This document shows positions 27,126-39,900 of a stretch of 64,000 nt of DNA, one piece after another (position 1 is the first letter of the stretch; the number at the start of each line of letters is the position of its first letter). Origin of the DNA: Polyodon spathula (lineage: Eukaryota; Chordata; Actinopteri; Acipenseriformes; Polyodontidae); the NCBI RefSeq assembly GCF_017654505.1, contig NC_054552.1, positions 33,080,597 to 33,144,596 of the forward strand. The letters are read 5' to 3'. The translations under genes and the position numbers were made by a program. The notes beneath the pieces were generated by a model. The model was not told where the DNA came from. It was given only the letters and a program-made list of their open reading frames with translations, and did not search any database.

Positions 27126-28019
27126 TGCGGTCATATGGTTCTGAATCAGATCCAATTAAAAGGCCAGCAACTGCAGTTTTCTGATTGTCCAGTACTATTC
27201 AGATTCTACTGAACAAGTGTCATGTCACATTTGCTGCATGACTGCAGTGATCTGCTCACATCTTTAATCACATCTTGGTGTGTTTGTTCGTTTACTTTAA
27301 TAACCACAGCCTGGGGTAACAGAAACCGGGCCTGTCTTGGTGCAGCAAGTAGAATGACATTTACATTGGCTGATGCTTTGATCAGTCAACCCAAGAGGAT
27401 TACAAAAAAAAAGGCTGTTGTCTCGCAAACTCCAAGAGGAAGTATTTTATTCCTATTCTAATTACATATTTATCTATTTGCCTACTTTACTTATTCATTT
27501 CGTTTTTATAACTTTACTGTATTTTTTTTTCCCACCGATTTTCTTGGGAAGTTTGGGCGATGCATGTCCATCTTTCTTGGGAACTAAATTAGAAAGATTT
27601 AAAAAAACAAAACAAAACAAAAAAAAAAAAACAAACAAGAACCATAGCATCTGTTTCCAGTTACATAACAGAACAGAGTAGGCTTTGGAGGCTGTCAGAA
27701 GTGACAGTGCTGTATGTTGTTAACCCTTTCAGATCCCTTTCCTGTCATAGCAGTGTTTAACTTTCTGATTTGCGGAGGAAAGTGTACAAGAAAGAAAGAA
27801 GACATTTTTTTTTTATAAACTGAAACCCGATTTCTTCTACTTCTGTTGTGTCACCTCTGTGAATCTGGTGACCCACAACATGCATATAGGCATTGTATAA
27901 GATGGAGAGAATGGATTATATTCAGCAAAAGGGTAAGGCAAAATCCCGGCCAGCGCCATCGAGCGATCTGACACTATGGATCAAATTTCCTTTAGTTTGG
28001 CTGGCAATACACAGCTGTG

Positions 28020-28034
28020 CACTAGATGGTGCTG
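28020..28034 (+). promoter_or_regulatory. CTCF-like core motif (candidate)
   Basis: CACTAGATGGTGCTG is close to the CTCF core CACTAGATGGCGCT with one transition. Only the motif supports it. Confidence 0.22.
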
Positions 28035-31000
28035 GTGCATACTGATATAAACACAATTTCCTACTAAAGCTACAAGCTCCCAGTGAACCTGACTTATTCC
28101 AAAGTGGTAAAAGAAGAGATTTTCTCCTCTAGAAAGTCACTTTAACCCCTGCTGAGATACACCAGATGATTCTCACAATACGTCTTGGAACTAATGTCAT
28201 TTACTATACTGGCACATGTTATGCATTGTGGAACCCAACAGTGTAAGGCATCAATCAGATGGGCATACCCCATAGACAGAACTGCTGTAAAAGCTCAAGG
28301 CTAACATTCAGAAGAATATGTGAAGACAATAAAAGAGTAGCAACACAGAAGACGAAACGCATGAATCATGAAAATAAATAAATATGGAAATAAATAACGG
28401 TGCATGCAGCCAAGTAGAACTTTATTTCTGATTGTAACTTCCTTAGAAAGTGTCCTTTAAGCCAGAGTCAATGACATTCTTCTGTCCTTGGTGTCTGTAG
28501 TGCTGAGGTACCTAAAATCTCCATGGCAACAGCCTTCTTTCATCCCCAGATGGTCCAGCTGGCCCCTCGCACTCTTAACTCTTTCAGAACAAAAATGCTT
28601 TCTACTATATATTAATATCTAGTGTTTTGAAGTTACAGAACAGGTTTCTGTACAAGGTGGCCAGTCATACAGTACAGTGCCAGCTAGCAGCAGACCGGTT
28701 TGGCTGCGTTATGTTTTGTTGAGTGATCAATTTGGTCTGAGAGCCCCAGTGCTGGTTTTCCTAAAGGCACACGTTTTCAAATACGTGCTTCTCCGTGAAA
28801 TTCCTAAACCTCTCTATTCCTGTGGGCCTTGTCACGGCCTCTCAACTCCTGCTGAGCTGCCTCATAGGAGTTTCCCTCATTCCTGAGTTGTGAATGTTTG
28901 TGAGGTCATGTCAGCCCACCACCCACAATCATTGATCTGCTATGTGCCTAGCTAACGTTTGATTTGCGTTAACACATGCTTCCATTCCCAGTTGACTTGA
29001 GTTCAACTGCTGCCTTTGTCTAGTCAACAACAAACCTAGTTTACTTTAGAAGAGCTTTCCTGTGACAGCTGAGGAGGTGTGCTGCTGAAAAATGACAGCA
29101 TTTTTGGTACAACATTAACTGATGGATCCTCTTACAGAAATACCTCCTCGAAGCTCCGTCCTCAGCTGAACCTGTTCCCTCTAGATTCTAATTCAGCCTT
29201 TCCCAGGGGTCCTCTGGCTGAAAACACAAGTCTGGAAATGCAATGACTATAACAGATTACTGTTTGTAATCTGTGTGTTGTAAGCATGATTCTTTAGGTA
29301 CAGGAGAAGGTGTAATTGCTCTTGTAATTGAATCCGCCTCAAACAGAAAGCCATGCGTAACGTGATTTAAAGAACAGAGATGCTGGAGAAGATGTAGAGA
29401 GAGGGTGACTCACTTCCACAAGGAATCAAAGTAATAATAATCTCAGCAACCAGCTGGTATCTCTGGAAAGCTGAGAGAAGAAGCTTGATGAAATTTGATG
29501 CATCTGTCGTCCCAATCCTGTTGGAGAACGATGTACTGAAGGGCTAACCTAATTTAACCACATACCCATTCGCACACGTTTCCTTGTCTGTCACTGGATT
29601 TTACCTTCATCATGAACTTCATTCTTCCCCCAAGGGATCTTTTCAGCAAGCCTGTGCCTTCCCATTAAGTTATAAGTAATGAGACCAAGAATAGATGGTG
29701 CCAAAACGAATGCTGCAAGGCTGTATTTCAGCTGTGGCTTTGAATGACTCGCAAAACAGTTCCAGGTTTACTCACATAGATTGTGATGCCAGCATGGCTT
29801 GATTGAATACAGCCTTGCAGTCATCTGATATCTTAATATGCATACCTACAGATAATTACACTGCTTCGCTTGCAGCATTCATCAGATTGCAATGTGCTAT
29901 ATGCACCTTGCAAAAGCATTGTAGCGTGCAGAATAATCACAATGGTTTTCAGGCTAATCTGCACTTCAGAAAGCTTAACTGCCCCCAATGAGACCATTAG
30001 CTAGTGATAACATCTCTCAGTCTGCAGGTAATGCAGAGCCATTTTTTGAATGGGATTACCATGTAACTTTTTCTGTGTTCACATGCATGGATTTCAGTAA
30101 GAATTGTCAAGGTTGTGAAGTAAAACTGACAGCAGTAATAAAAAGCAACATTCTTAGTTTTTTTTTTTTTTTTAAATGCAGTAACAGTATCTTCTTTCGA
30201 TTTGACGCACATTTACAACGTGGGGCTATTCATCCATAATGTCAGTCATAAATTCTGAGATAAAAGTTGACAGACGCTTATGACAACTTAATCATAACAC
30301 TGAGAAAAGCTTCAGTCGAACGCTTAGCTGCTTGGTGTAACATGGGAGTAAGTAGGTTGTCTTTCCAATGCACTTATAATTCCACATGATTATGAAGGTC
30401 ATTGTGCAGTTACTGAGCACGTGTATGTGCTGTTCAAGTGGTATTCATGATCCCCTAGGTCTGAAACATCAGATGGACGTGTTTATTCATAAACGAGATT
30501 TCACTGGGAAAGACCACCATAACATTGTAAAGCTCCTGCTGTATGATGGTCAGTACTTTCTTGTTAATTTCACCAGCCCCCATCCATCTGCATGCATCTT
30601 TATCCTACTTTCATGCTCGCTCAGGGGAAGGTTACATTTTAAAATGACCGTGCTGCTGATAAGGTCTGCATTTTAATCACTGTCACCTGTCACTCCCTAT
30701 AGCATTGCATTCTCCTCATTGCATAATTCGAGTGGAGTCTCATTTCTTCTGTTCTTGTTTGTTTCACCTACCTCTTGTGTTCTTCACTGAAACAGAGTGG
30801 AACCTGTGAATTGTGCAACAGGTTCCAGAGGCTGTGCAACGTAATGTGCAAACCAATCAGCTGCAGTCAGCTGTATCTGGCTGAATGGGCAGATGGTGAG
30901 AGCGTGCAAGGCTGACGTCTGTCAGTCGCGTACGATCTGGCACAGCCCTCCAATCAGGACAGGGCTCATGTTTAACAGCAAATCGGAACAGGACTAGATC

Positions 31001-33832
31001 ACAACAGGCCTTTTTTGATTTGCTAAGTTCAAGTTAAGCGTGACCCCCCCAACTGTAGATTCATAATGTTTAATGTAGCTGATTAGATACAAATAGAAAA
31101 GTGAAAAGGAGCAAGTAATATACTGCTTCTTACCCCAAATCAATCTCTCTCTTTGAGGGTACGTTTGTATCAACCCATCCATCCTGTGCAGTGCATGAAG
31201 GTTATAAAGAGTCATGTTGTTTGCAATTTCCAGCGTTAAGTAAAAACAAAGGTTGGATCTAAATAAAACTCCACTGTTTATTCAAATATTACCAGACCTC
31301 TCATTTGACCTGCTTCAAAGACAGACACACACTTAAGAGACTTACAGGCACTGATTTAGATGATGGCAGCTTTTAGATGCCTCACCAATTGGATCAACTG
31401 AATCAACCCCAGCGAGCAGGTTTATATGATTCATGAAAAATCCTACAAGTGTGCTCTTGTGATGCTCAGCTGTGCCTCTGAGAGGAAGTTACACTAGATT
31501 AGAAGTGTATTTGCCAATTAAGGATTTAATAGCCAAGCATAACAGAAGTGAAAGCATCAAAGTTAAAAGTATTAACTTTGACAGTTTTTACATGCGGGCC
31601 CTAATAGGTTTACCCTGGGTGACCAAGCGGCAGCCCACTTTCTGGAAGATGCTGATGCTGACCAGTATGAAACAGCAGAGCTCTTGGGACCCTTCTGCTA
31701 ACCCTCCCTTTTTTACTGAATGTTTTGAGTCAGCACTCAAAGAGGAGGCAGGGGTGCTGTGTTTGCACGAGAGAGGAAAAGGATAACTTCACACTTACAG
31801 TGAATCTGCCAGTATCTGCAAGTAATCATAGTCAGTGTTAAGGCTGTGTACCTGTGCACAGGTGTGAAGAGTGCAGAGTAAGGGCAGAGCCTTCAGGTGG
31901 AAATGGAAATGTCACTGGATTCAGAAGGAGGAAGCAATACCTTGCTTCAAGATCTTCAAATAAAACAAAGTGAGATCAGTATCTCTAGTGGTATTCTTAA
32001 TGTAGCATGCATGGAGCTCAGTTTCAGGATGATATGCATGTCTTGTGTTATTTAGCATTTGGTAATACCAAGCAACCTACTATAGACTTTTAAAAGTTAA
32101 GATTTATGTATGTAGCACCATGGTAGTGTGTGCACCTTCTTCAAGAGAATCCCTTACACTGATCATAATGAACATGATCGCCCTTGAGACTGCAGTGCTC
32201 AGGAGTAAGCATCGAGATTGCCGCGTGCTCCATTGTCATTCTGGGGAGGATGCAGCTCCCACCTTGGTGACGCACGAGGCACTGTGATTACAGAGCGGCT
32301 TCAGCTGCAGGGACTGACAGACGAGGTGGCTGCTCTGTTCTGCAGCAACACCAGCAGTGCTTGTCTTGTTTGTTGTTCAGTGTGAACCTCGTTCCTTCAC
32401 TGTCTGCTACGACAGGTAATTCAATTTCGGGAACCCTGTGTTCCAGAGTAGCTGCATCCGTCTTTTAAACAGGGAGACGTACTGCTGCATAATAATATGC
32501 AGCACTTTCTAACCTGCTTGTTTAGCAGTCGTATTGCAGATCGTGAAAATTCTTTTTATTTGCATAACGTGTAGTTTAGCTAGATTTGCAATGCCTGTGA
32601 AATAACTAACTTCAGTGGCTGCGGACTGCACAAGGTACTGTATCCTGTGCTATTCAAGTTTTACTGTTCCACCTTCACTGCTGATATTGATGGCTTCTAA
32701 TTGTGAGTTTCTTAATTAATCTCTCTTAATTGTAAGAGGCTGGGGATATGAGGAGGTTCCCAACCTTTGTCTTTTGTAAGAGTTGGGTTAACAAAAGGCC
32801 AGGTCATTGTTGGGCTTTCCTCCCTTCACCTTCAGCACCTATTCGGACTTTATTGAAAGGTACTGGCACCCCTGCAGTACTAGAGTCTTACAATTTTGGA
32901 AAAGTAGGATTGAGACATCATTAAAAAGAAAAAAAAAGCTGTATGAACATAATTAAGATATTTTATTTAACATCATGTAATCAAAGAAACTACAAAATGG
33001 TATGGCAAAAGTCTACCAGAAGCCACAGTAGTATTTCATGTTTGATTTTCATTAAGTATTCAGCAGGTTTCATTCGACTTTATGAAGCACAATTAGTTAA
33101 TTATATAGTGATTTTTTTCTGAAACAACTCCTTGTCTTAAAGGAGAAAAGTGAAGGAGCAGTCAGACCTCCCTCACTGTCAGAATCCAAGCCAGTGATCT
33201 GTAGATACTTCACAGCCAGTCGAAGAACATGCTTTACCCTTTGTTATGGGCTGCCTTGGATGTACTAAGTTATAGCTGCTTGGGTAAAGCATTCATAGAT
33301 TTAAAAACAATTGCAGGCTGAGATCAATATTGTTTCTCTTGTGAGAAGTCATTATAATAAAGAATGGTACTCCCTTGACAATGCAATTTCCAGATGAGTC
33401 ATTAATGCATTCAATGAAAGACTACAGAGCCAGGGGTCCTCAGTTTATACACACAAAAACTCTGGTCTTTTGATAGTTGTGGGGCTGTACGTTTCTGTGC
33501 TTGTCTTGTCAAGGGCCTTTCATTTAAGGAGAGCTAAATTATTGATATTATTGATCAGTGTTTGCCACGTACCTGTCCTTGTGATGGATTCTGTATTCAG
33601 ATAGTGGTCTTAAGTGATGTTAAACTTGGGGGAAAACACATGAGCAGGATTAGAGGTGAATTGAAGAGTGTCTGTTACACCCCCACCCCTTCTCCCCCAT
33701 CTCCTTCTCTATCTACAGTCAAAACTGGGTGTGGTCATGTTTACTGCAGAGAACTCCAGTAACAGCCTCCTAACTTCTAAGATGTACAGCATTGTTAAGG
33801 CAGGGCCTTATAGATTAAGTGCTTCTGTACAG

Positions 33833-33834
<2 letters not shown>

Positions 33835-33912
<78 letters not shown>
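33835..33912. repeat. (GA)39 microsatellite
   Basis: A perfect 78-bp GA run, all purine on the + strand, followed shortly by a duplicated GCCGCTTCAA at about 33939-33958. Such homopurine tracts can form triplex (H-DNA). Confidence 0.96.
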
Positions 33913-33915
<3 letters not shown>

Positions 33916-36900
33916 TGCATATTGTTGCTCTTTTTGAAGCCGCTTCAAGCCGCTTCAAGCAATTGTTTTCCTGCATTTGTGGTTTTTAACAATGATTGCA
34001 TGGCTTTTCCAGGACCAAAGCAGTCTCCAGTTTGGTCAACAGCAGAACAGAAATTGTTTTTAACTTGTAGTGAAAGGAAACCCTCCTTTTAACCATCTAG
34101 TTAGAGGCCTGTGTTTCCTGCTTAAACCAAGATGGGTACAGTATAAACTCAGCGAATGGTGCAGAACTGATTATCTCATGAAAAATACAAACACACTGGC
34201 AAAGATAATCCATGAAGCTTTAAGCATGACTAAAGCACATGCAACATATTTTTACCTCCATCGTTATTTAACATTTCCATAGCTCACATTTAGGACACCT
34301 TAACTGTAAATTGTATTGTTAACGATTTGCTGTGTATGGGCCCTTCACGAAATCTCTTCCCTTGTTTTATGTTTTGATGTGTAAGTGTGTGATAAACAAG
34401 GAGCCATATGTATATACAGTATGTGTATATATAACTAAATATGATTCAGTGAAGTGGTGATGCATGATAACAGATGCTCTTCATTGCATGACTATCCATT
34501 TGTGGTTTGCATGCCAGCTTCCTTACATAACATTTCTCATTTGCTTTTTTAATTTTTTTTAAAGTAGACAAATACTGACAAAAGCCAGGAAATTGTGTCC
34601 AGACACCCCAAGGCTCAGGAGTTTTGTTCTTTTTATTGCACATGTCTGGCACCAAGCGACACCCATTATTTTGGTTCCTGTCCAACTTGGGTGCTTGCTC
34701 TGGAGAATAAACAGAAGTGTAATGTTGTGGAGGTGTGCACTCATTCAGCTGCCTCTTCCATTGCCAGGATATTTGCCTCTGACGGATGCTTCCTGAAACC
34801 CACTCCAATCTAGCCTACACTTGTTTTCAATGCTCATATCGTGCCTTTGATGCCTTGCTGCAAATCACATCTCAAGCAAATAGCCCACGACTTTTACAGA
34901 GTTTTTATTCATGAAAAATGCTGTGACTTTTCAACTCAGAAAGCAGGGAAATGACGTCTAAACGGCCCAGAATATGCATTGCTTTCCATACAGCTCACAA
35001 ACTGAGACTGATTAGGTTCGCTGTGGCGCATTGCAGGAGGAGGGCAGCCATCCGCAGCGCTGATGAATCGAACACATTCAGCTTCATTTCCAGCGTTCAG
35101 GAAACCACAGGCCTGGAAACTTTTGCTTTTGAGGTGGTTGATGGCTATAGAAGTGTTTGAATAAAAAATAAATTCAGGACAGCCATGCCTCCAGTTTACC
35201 ATCAAGCAGTGAATGGTTTGAAAATATTCTATATCAGTATGTGCACTGTCTTATGAGTCTGTTAACATACTGTAGGTTTTGGGCACTTTAAAGAGCTGTT
35301 TAAGCTTTTGCCCTTAATAAACCAAGTCTGATTGAGTCGTACGTGGTGCAAGGAAGGGGTCAGGAACAAAAACCTGATTCCATAAAGATGTACAACTTTT
35401 AAAACTGCCTGCGGACATGACAGCTGTTGAGATGTGTATTAATAATGTACTTGAAGGGCAGTAACCTGTGCTTTAAAAAAATTTTCTTCCCTCTTTATTT
35501 CCACTTTGACTGGTGAAGTAAAAAAAAATGTTGTGTCATGCTAAAGAGAGGAAACAAAGTGTTTTAAAAGTCTTGGGTATTGCCCCTTTAGTAGTCTAAA
35601 TTCATCTGGACAGGCAGCTTGGTGCACGTTGCTTTGAAACAAGATTAAAAAAAGGAAAGAAGCAATATAGGGAACATATATCTGGCATATTTATTTCAAT
35701 GCAACAGATCAACACCCCAGTGTTGGTTGAACTAGCAATGTGCAGTGATGCAGTGCTCAGGAAATGATGTGAAGAAATGCAGCGTATAGCAGTTCTATTC
35801 AAGTCTCACATGTTAGTATTGTTAGTGGTCTGTTTCCTGAGATCATTTTAGAAGTTGCAGGATAATGAAATAGGTAGTGCCAGCTGCTTCTGATTCTTAA
35901 TCAACGCACAGTGCTTGTGATTGCAGAGTGGCTGCAGAGTCTGAGAGGAAGCTGAACAGCAGGGTCAGGGAATGATCTCCACACGCCTCATGCAATGCGC
36001 ACTGGGGAGTCATCTCTGTCAAGCGGAGCACTTCTGCTGTGTGACAGCACCACTGCTAGAGAATGACTGAGGGGCCTCGCAGCAATGCTACATGTTCCCT
36101 CACTGACCTAAGCCAAGAGAACCTTCCACGACAGTCTGTTAAATTAACTTAACTGGTTCGTGCTGCACAAAGGAAGCCCCCTCTGAGCAATAACATCTCT
36201 ACCTGATGCTCTATGAACAGTTTGTTGCTTTTGGGCGCTTTTCTCTTTAAAATAACTCAGTAGTCCTCTGTGATTTTTTTTGTAATGCTTGACCGGGCCG
36301 CACTGCTGCTGATGTGCTTTGAGTACCTCTTCAGTTTGAGCCTTGGAGGCTGATTCAGAAGCCGCGTTCAACTCCAGCACGGGGAAAATGAAGCTGTTAA
36401 ATCTAATTAACGGATACCAGGATAAAAAAGGGGGCCCAGTGAGAGGAATTGCGGACAGTGCGTTGAAAAATCTCTACTGTAATGAATTTTAAAGGGATGT
36501 CCTGGAGTTTCCCAGAAAGAGCTCCTGGAAGGTGTGTGTAGACGGAGCAGAATCTAAAGAGCTCGGAGAACAAGAGCAACACAACGTTTGTGAGTCCGAC
36601 AGTCAGAGGAATGCACATGCATGTACTGTATTTAGAACAAGCAAAACATTTCCTCATGCTGAATGATGTCATTAAGCGCAGTCATGGATGGATTTGACTA
36701 GTTTTTCCCTAATGTTAAGATATCACTAGGTGTTCTTTTAATTTGATTGGGTCACTCGTTTTCTCACAGGCCCGTGCTCAGTCTGGGAATCTCTCTGTAG
36801 CAGTTCTGGTCACACTGTTTTTCATTCACTTTCCCATGGCCTTGCTTTCCAAGCAGCAAGGTGATGCCAAGGTGATGAGGCTTACCGTCAAACCCTCGCC

Positions 36901-39900
36901 CATTCTTTTCCTCCAGGCTCTCTCTCACCTTCGAGTTTCAGTCCTACCACTAGAGTAAAGGACACAACTAGGTGTGTTTCTCCTTTCTGAAAAAAAAAAT
37001 GCTAATGACGATTTACGAGCAAGTAGTTTTGAGAATCTAGTCCTCTGTGTTTGTCTCACTTTGTCGCACACTCTCTCACAGTAATCTTTCCAACACTATC
37101 TTTAAACCAAAACAAAAAAAAAACACATGACAAAGTGGGGGAAAAAGATAACACAGATGCATTAAACATGAGTCTCTGTCGATGCACAAATGGCTGGCTG
37201 ATTGGAATGATACAGCTCGGGGAATTGACAAAGAATTACCAAGAGACATGTCCCTAGCTAATTCTTAAAAGCATGTATTGGTGACATGTTGGAAAGGAGT
37301 CTGACAGCAGCTTAGATTAAACTCCTAAATTACCATGAATTTCACATCCTTCATAGGCGCAAATTGCTATGAATTATTAACCAAGACGGTCTCACTATTG
37401 TTCTGAGATGTGGTGTCAGAGTACAAAATACATCGTGTTCACATTTAAAAAAGCAATGAGCGAGTACAAATTACACAACCCCTGCGTTGTTGTTTCTAAC
37501 ATACAACACCGACACGAATTCTCTGGGTCACATTATTGAAGGTAATTGTCTGGAAAGAAACCTTTGTCTCACAAATGGCTTTGAGGGTAAAGTCAATTCT
37601 ATAATAAAAACATTCCCACATTAACACTCCTTTATAACTGCAATCACATTCTAGCTAGCATCTATTTAGATCATTTCCATTTACTTACAACAATGAATTT
37701 GCCGTGTTTTACAAGCAAAAATACTACATAGTAAACACAATGTGTATTAGATTGTATTTACTATACAGTTACAATGGAATGGGCGTGTGTTCTGATTGTA
37801 ATTACAAATTAGTTACAATGTAATGTGTGGATAAAATCGCTTTTTACTGGACCAACAGTCTTCTTGCTCTGGACACACAATTTGTAAGAGAAATGCTCCT
37901 TCTCCTGGCAGATACTCCTGAGTAAAGGTTGAGAAATGCACTCCCTAGGCGGTTTGTGACCCTTGTTGTGTGAATAAAAGCAATCGGGATTATGTTGACA
38001 AATATATTGCTGCAGTACGAAGAGCAGGATATAGCAAAGGTAAAGCTCTTGCAAAAACTGCAGTGCATTCAGTAACACTTGAACTGGGTGTTTGTTCTTT
38101 TGTAAGATTGCTGCAGGACCCGGTAATTGCACACAGAGCAGCATGTCTGTTGCTTTACATTGCAAGTGCCTGGGTGAGGATATTGAAAGATATGCTCACT
38201 CTTCTCCCTGACTCAACGTTTTTCAAGGACCATCGCAGCAAGACGATGATTTTTTTTTTTTTGTGTGTGTGTCTGTGCGTTTTATTTTTTGCATGCGTTT
38301 GTCTGCAATCTTAATTCTCTGGATGCAAATTTCCTATAGAACATTTCAAAACACAGTCACGACTTGACTAAATGCTAATTTATAAAAAGCCATTGCTGAG
38401 ATGGATTTTTAATAGTGATATTTTTAAATGCAATCAGCTGATTGCATTCACAGCAGTGTCATGGAGAAACTACAAATGAAATGAACTTGTGTGAACTGAA
38501 TTTAAAGTAAAAAGAAGCAATCCTGTTTACCAATGGTACCATGGTTTTCCAAACGACAGAGAAACTTTAAACTGTTATAAAATTAAAAACAAACATACAG
38601 TGTGGGATTCACAGACCCTCCATCTATGAAAGAAATACTATTGTCCATTACACAGTCCTGGTTCCACATTGTTAGTAAGCAATTGTTTTAGTTAAATAAC
38701 AGTATAGATCATACACGACGGCAGGTCGATTAAAATATGAATGAATCAGATCAACATTAAAGAACCATCCAGCATCAGCTGTTCTGGAGGATAATTCTGC
38801 TGAATGTGTGCTTTGAAAAGGTCTTTCAGAAGGAGATAGGAGGAATACAGCAGTGCAAATATACCTTAATCAATAGCTGAGCAGAAGTGTTTCTTAATGT
38901 CTCTTACTGGCATTTTGCCAACCTCATTAAACAACCGTTTTTGGAGTCAATGAATTCATTCACTGCAAGATGTGCCTGCGATCTATGGTCGCGTTTCACT
39001 GATACACAAGCATTGGATGTGCTGCTTCGTTTGCAATTGAAGTAGACTTTGCAGAAGTCTGCACAGTGCAGTATGGTTTATAAAGGCTGTGGAGTACTAG
39101 GCCATGGGTATTCCTCATGCTGTAATACAGTAAACTACCTCCTTTCAACAGCTGCCTGTAAGATCACTGTCAGTCCCTTGCAATTTGGAGACAATATGAA
39201 AATCTCCATCAGTTAGGGACAGATCTCTATGAAGAGTCTCTCTTTGGAGGTCATGAATGTGGAATTCATTTAACTAAACTTTTTATATTTCTTCTGAAAG
39301 GGGTGAAATTCTGGCGTGCTTTAATGTTGTATAAAATACAGTTCATTACTTAATGTTGTTGGATGGATTGAGTGGAAAGATCTAGGGGTCATGTGGTCTA
39401 CTGTTTTCCATGAGTTCATCCTTTGCATTTTCCACACTCACACTTTCATTCTCCACCAGTGTTTCCTGTCCAGAGCCTCAGGTGGAAGACGTGGCAGAGA
39501 GCATTCCTCCAAGCCCTCCTCAATGATGGTTTGAGTTGCTGATTCACTGTTAATCATGCTTGCAGCGGATTGCATCGTCCTGTTAGTCCAGTCCCTGCTT
39601 GCCGGGCAGCGTCCAGCGCTGAAGTCCATGTCAGGAGAATTACCGCAGCCCGTGTGATAAGGGCAGGAGAGACACGTGTGTGTCGTTTTGCTGGAAGGTC
39701 TTCCAGCTCAATTGAAAACATCGAGATAATTAAACGGACGACCTTGTATCATATTGCAGGAAGGAAGACGAAGATAAATATTATATTTGTATTTTCGTAC
39801 CGCCTGAGAAACCGGCTGCTTTTTTTTTTAAAGACGATGGTTAAGAATATTACCGACTCATAGCTCACAAGTAGGTAAAATACCCCCTTTTAATGTGTTA

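Larger units (their letters stand above)
26439..33834. other. intronic stretch without gene
   Basis: Mostly unique intron. It includes a tRNA-like SINE remnant at 27028-27125, an A-rich run at 27600-27637, T16 at 30158-30173 and a CTCF-like core at 28020-28034. No coding homology was recognised. Confidence 0.55.

Noticed and set aside
29900..29925. Tc1/mariner terminal inverted repeat (CACCTTGCAAAAGCATTG)
   Set aside because: Only a short similarity to Tc1-like ends was seen, with no partner repeat or transposase remnant.
32834..32851. REST/NRSE element (TTCAGCACC followed by CGGAC)
   Set aside because: The left half-site is good, but the spacing and right half do not fit the canonical element.
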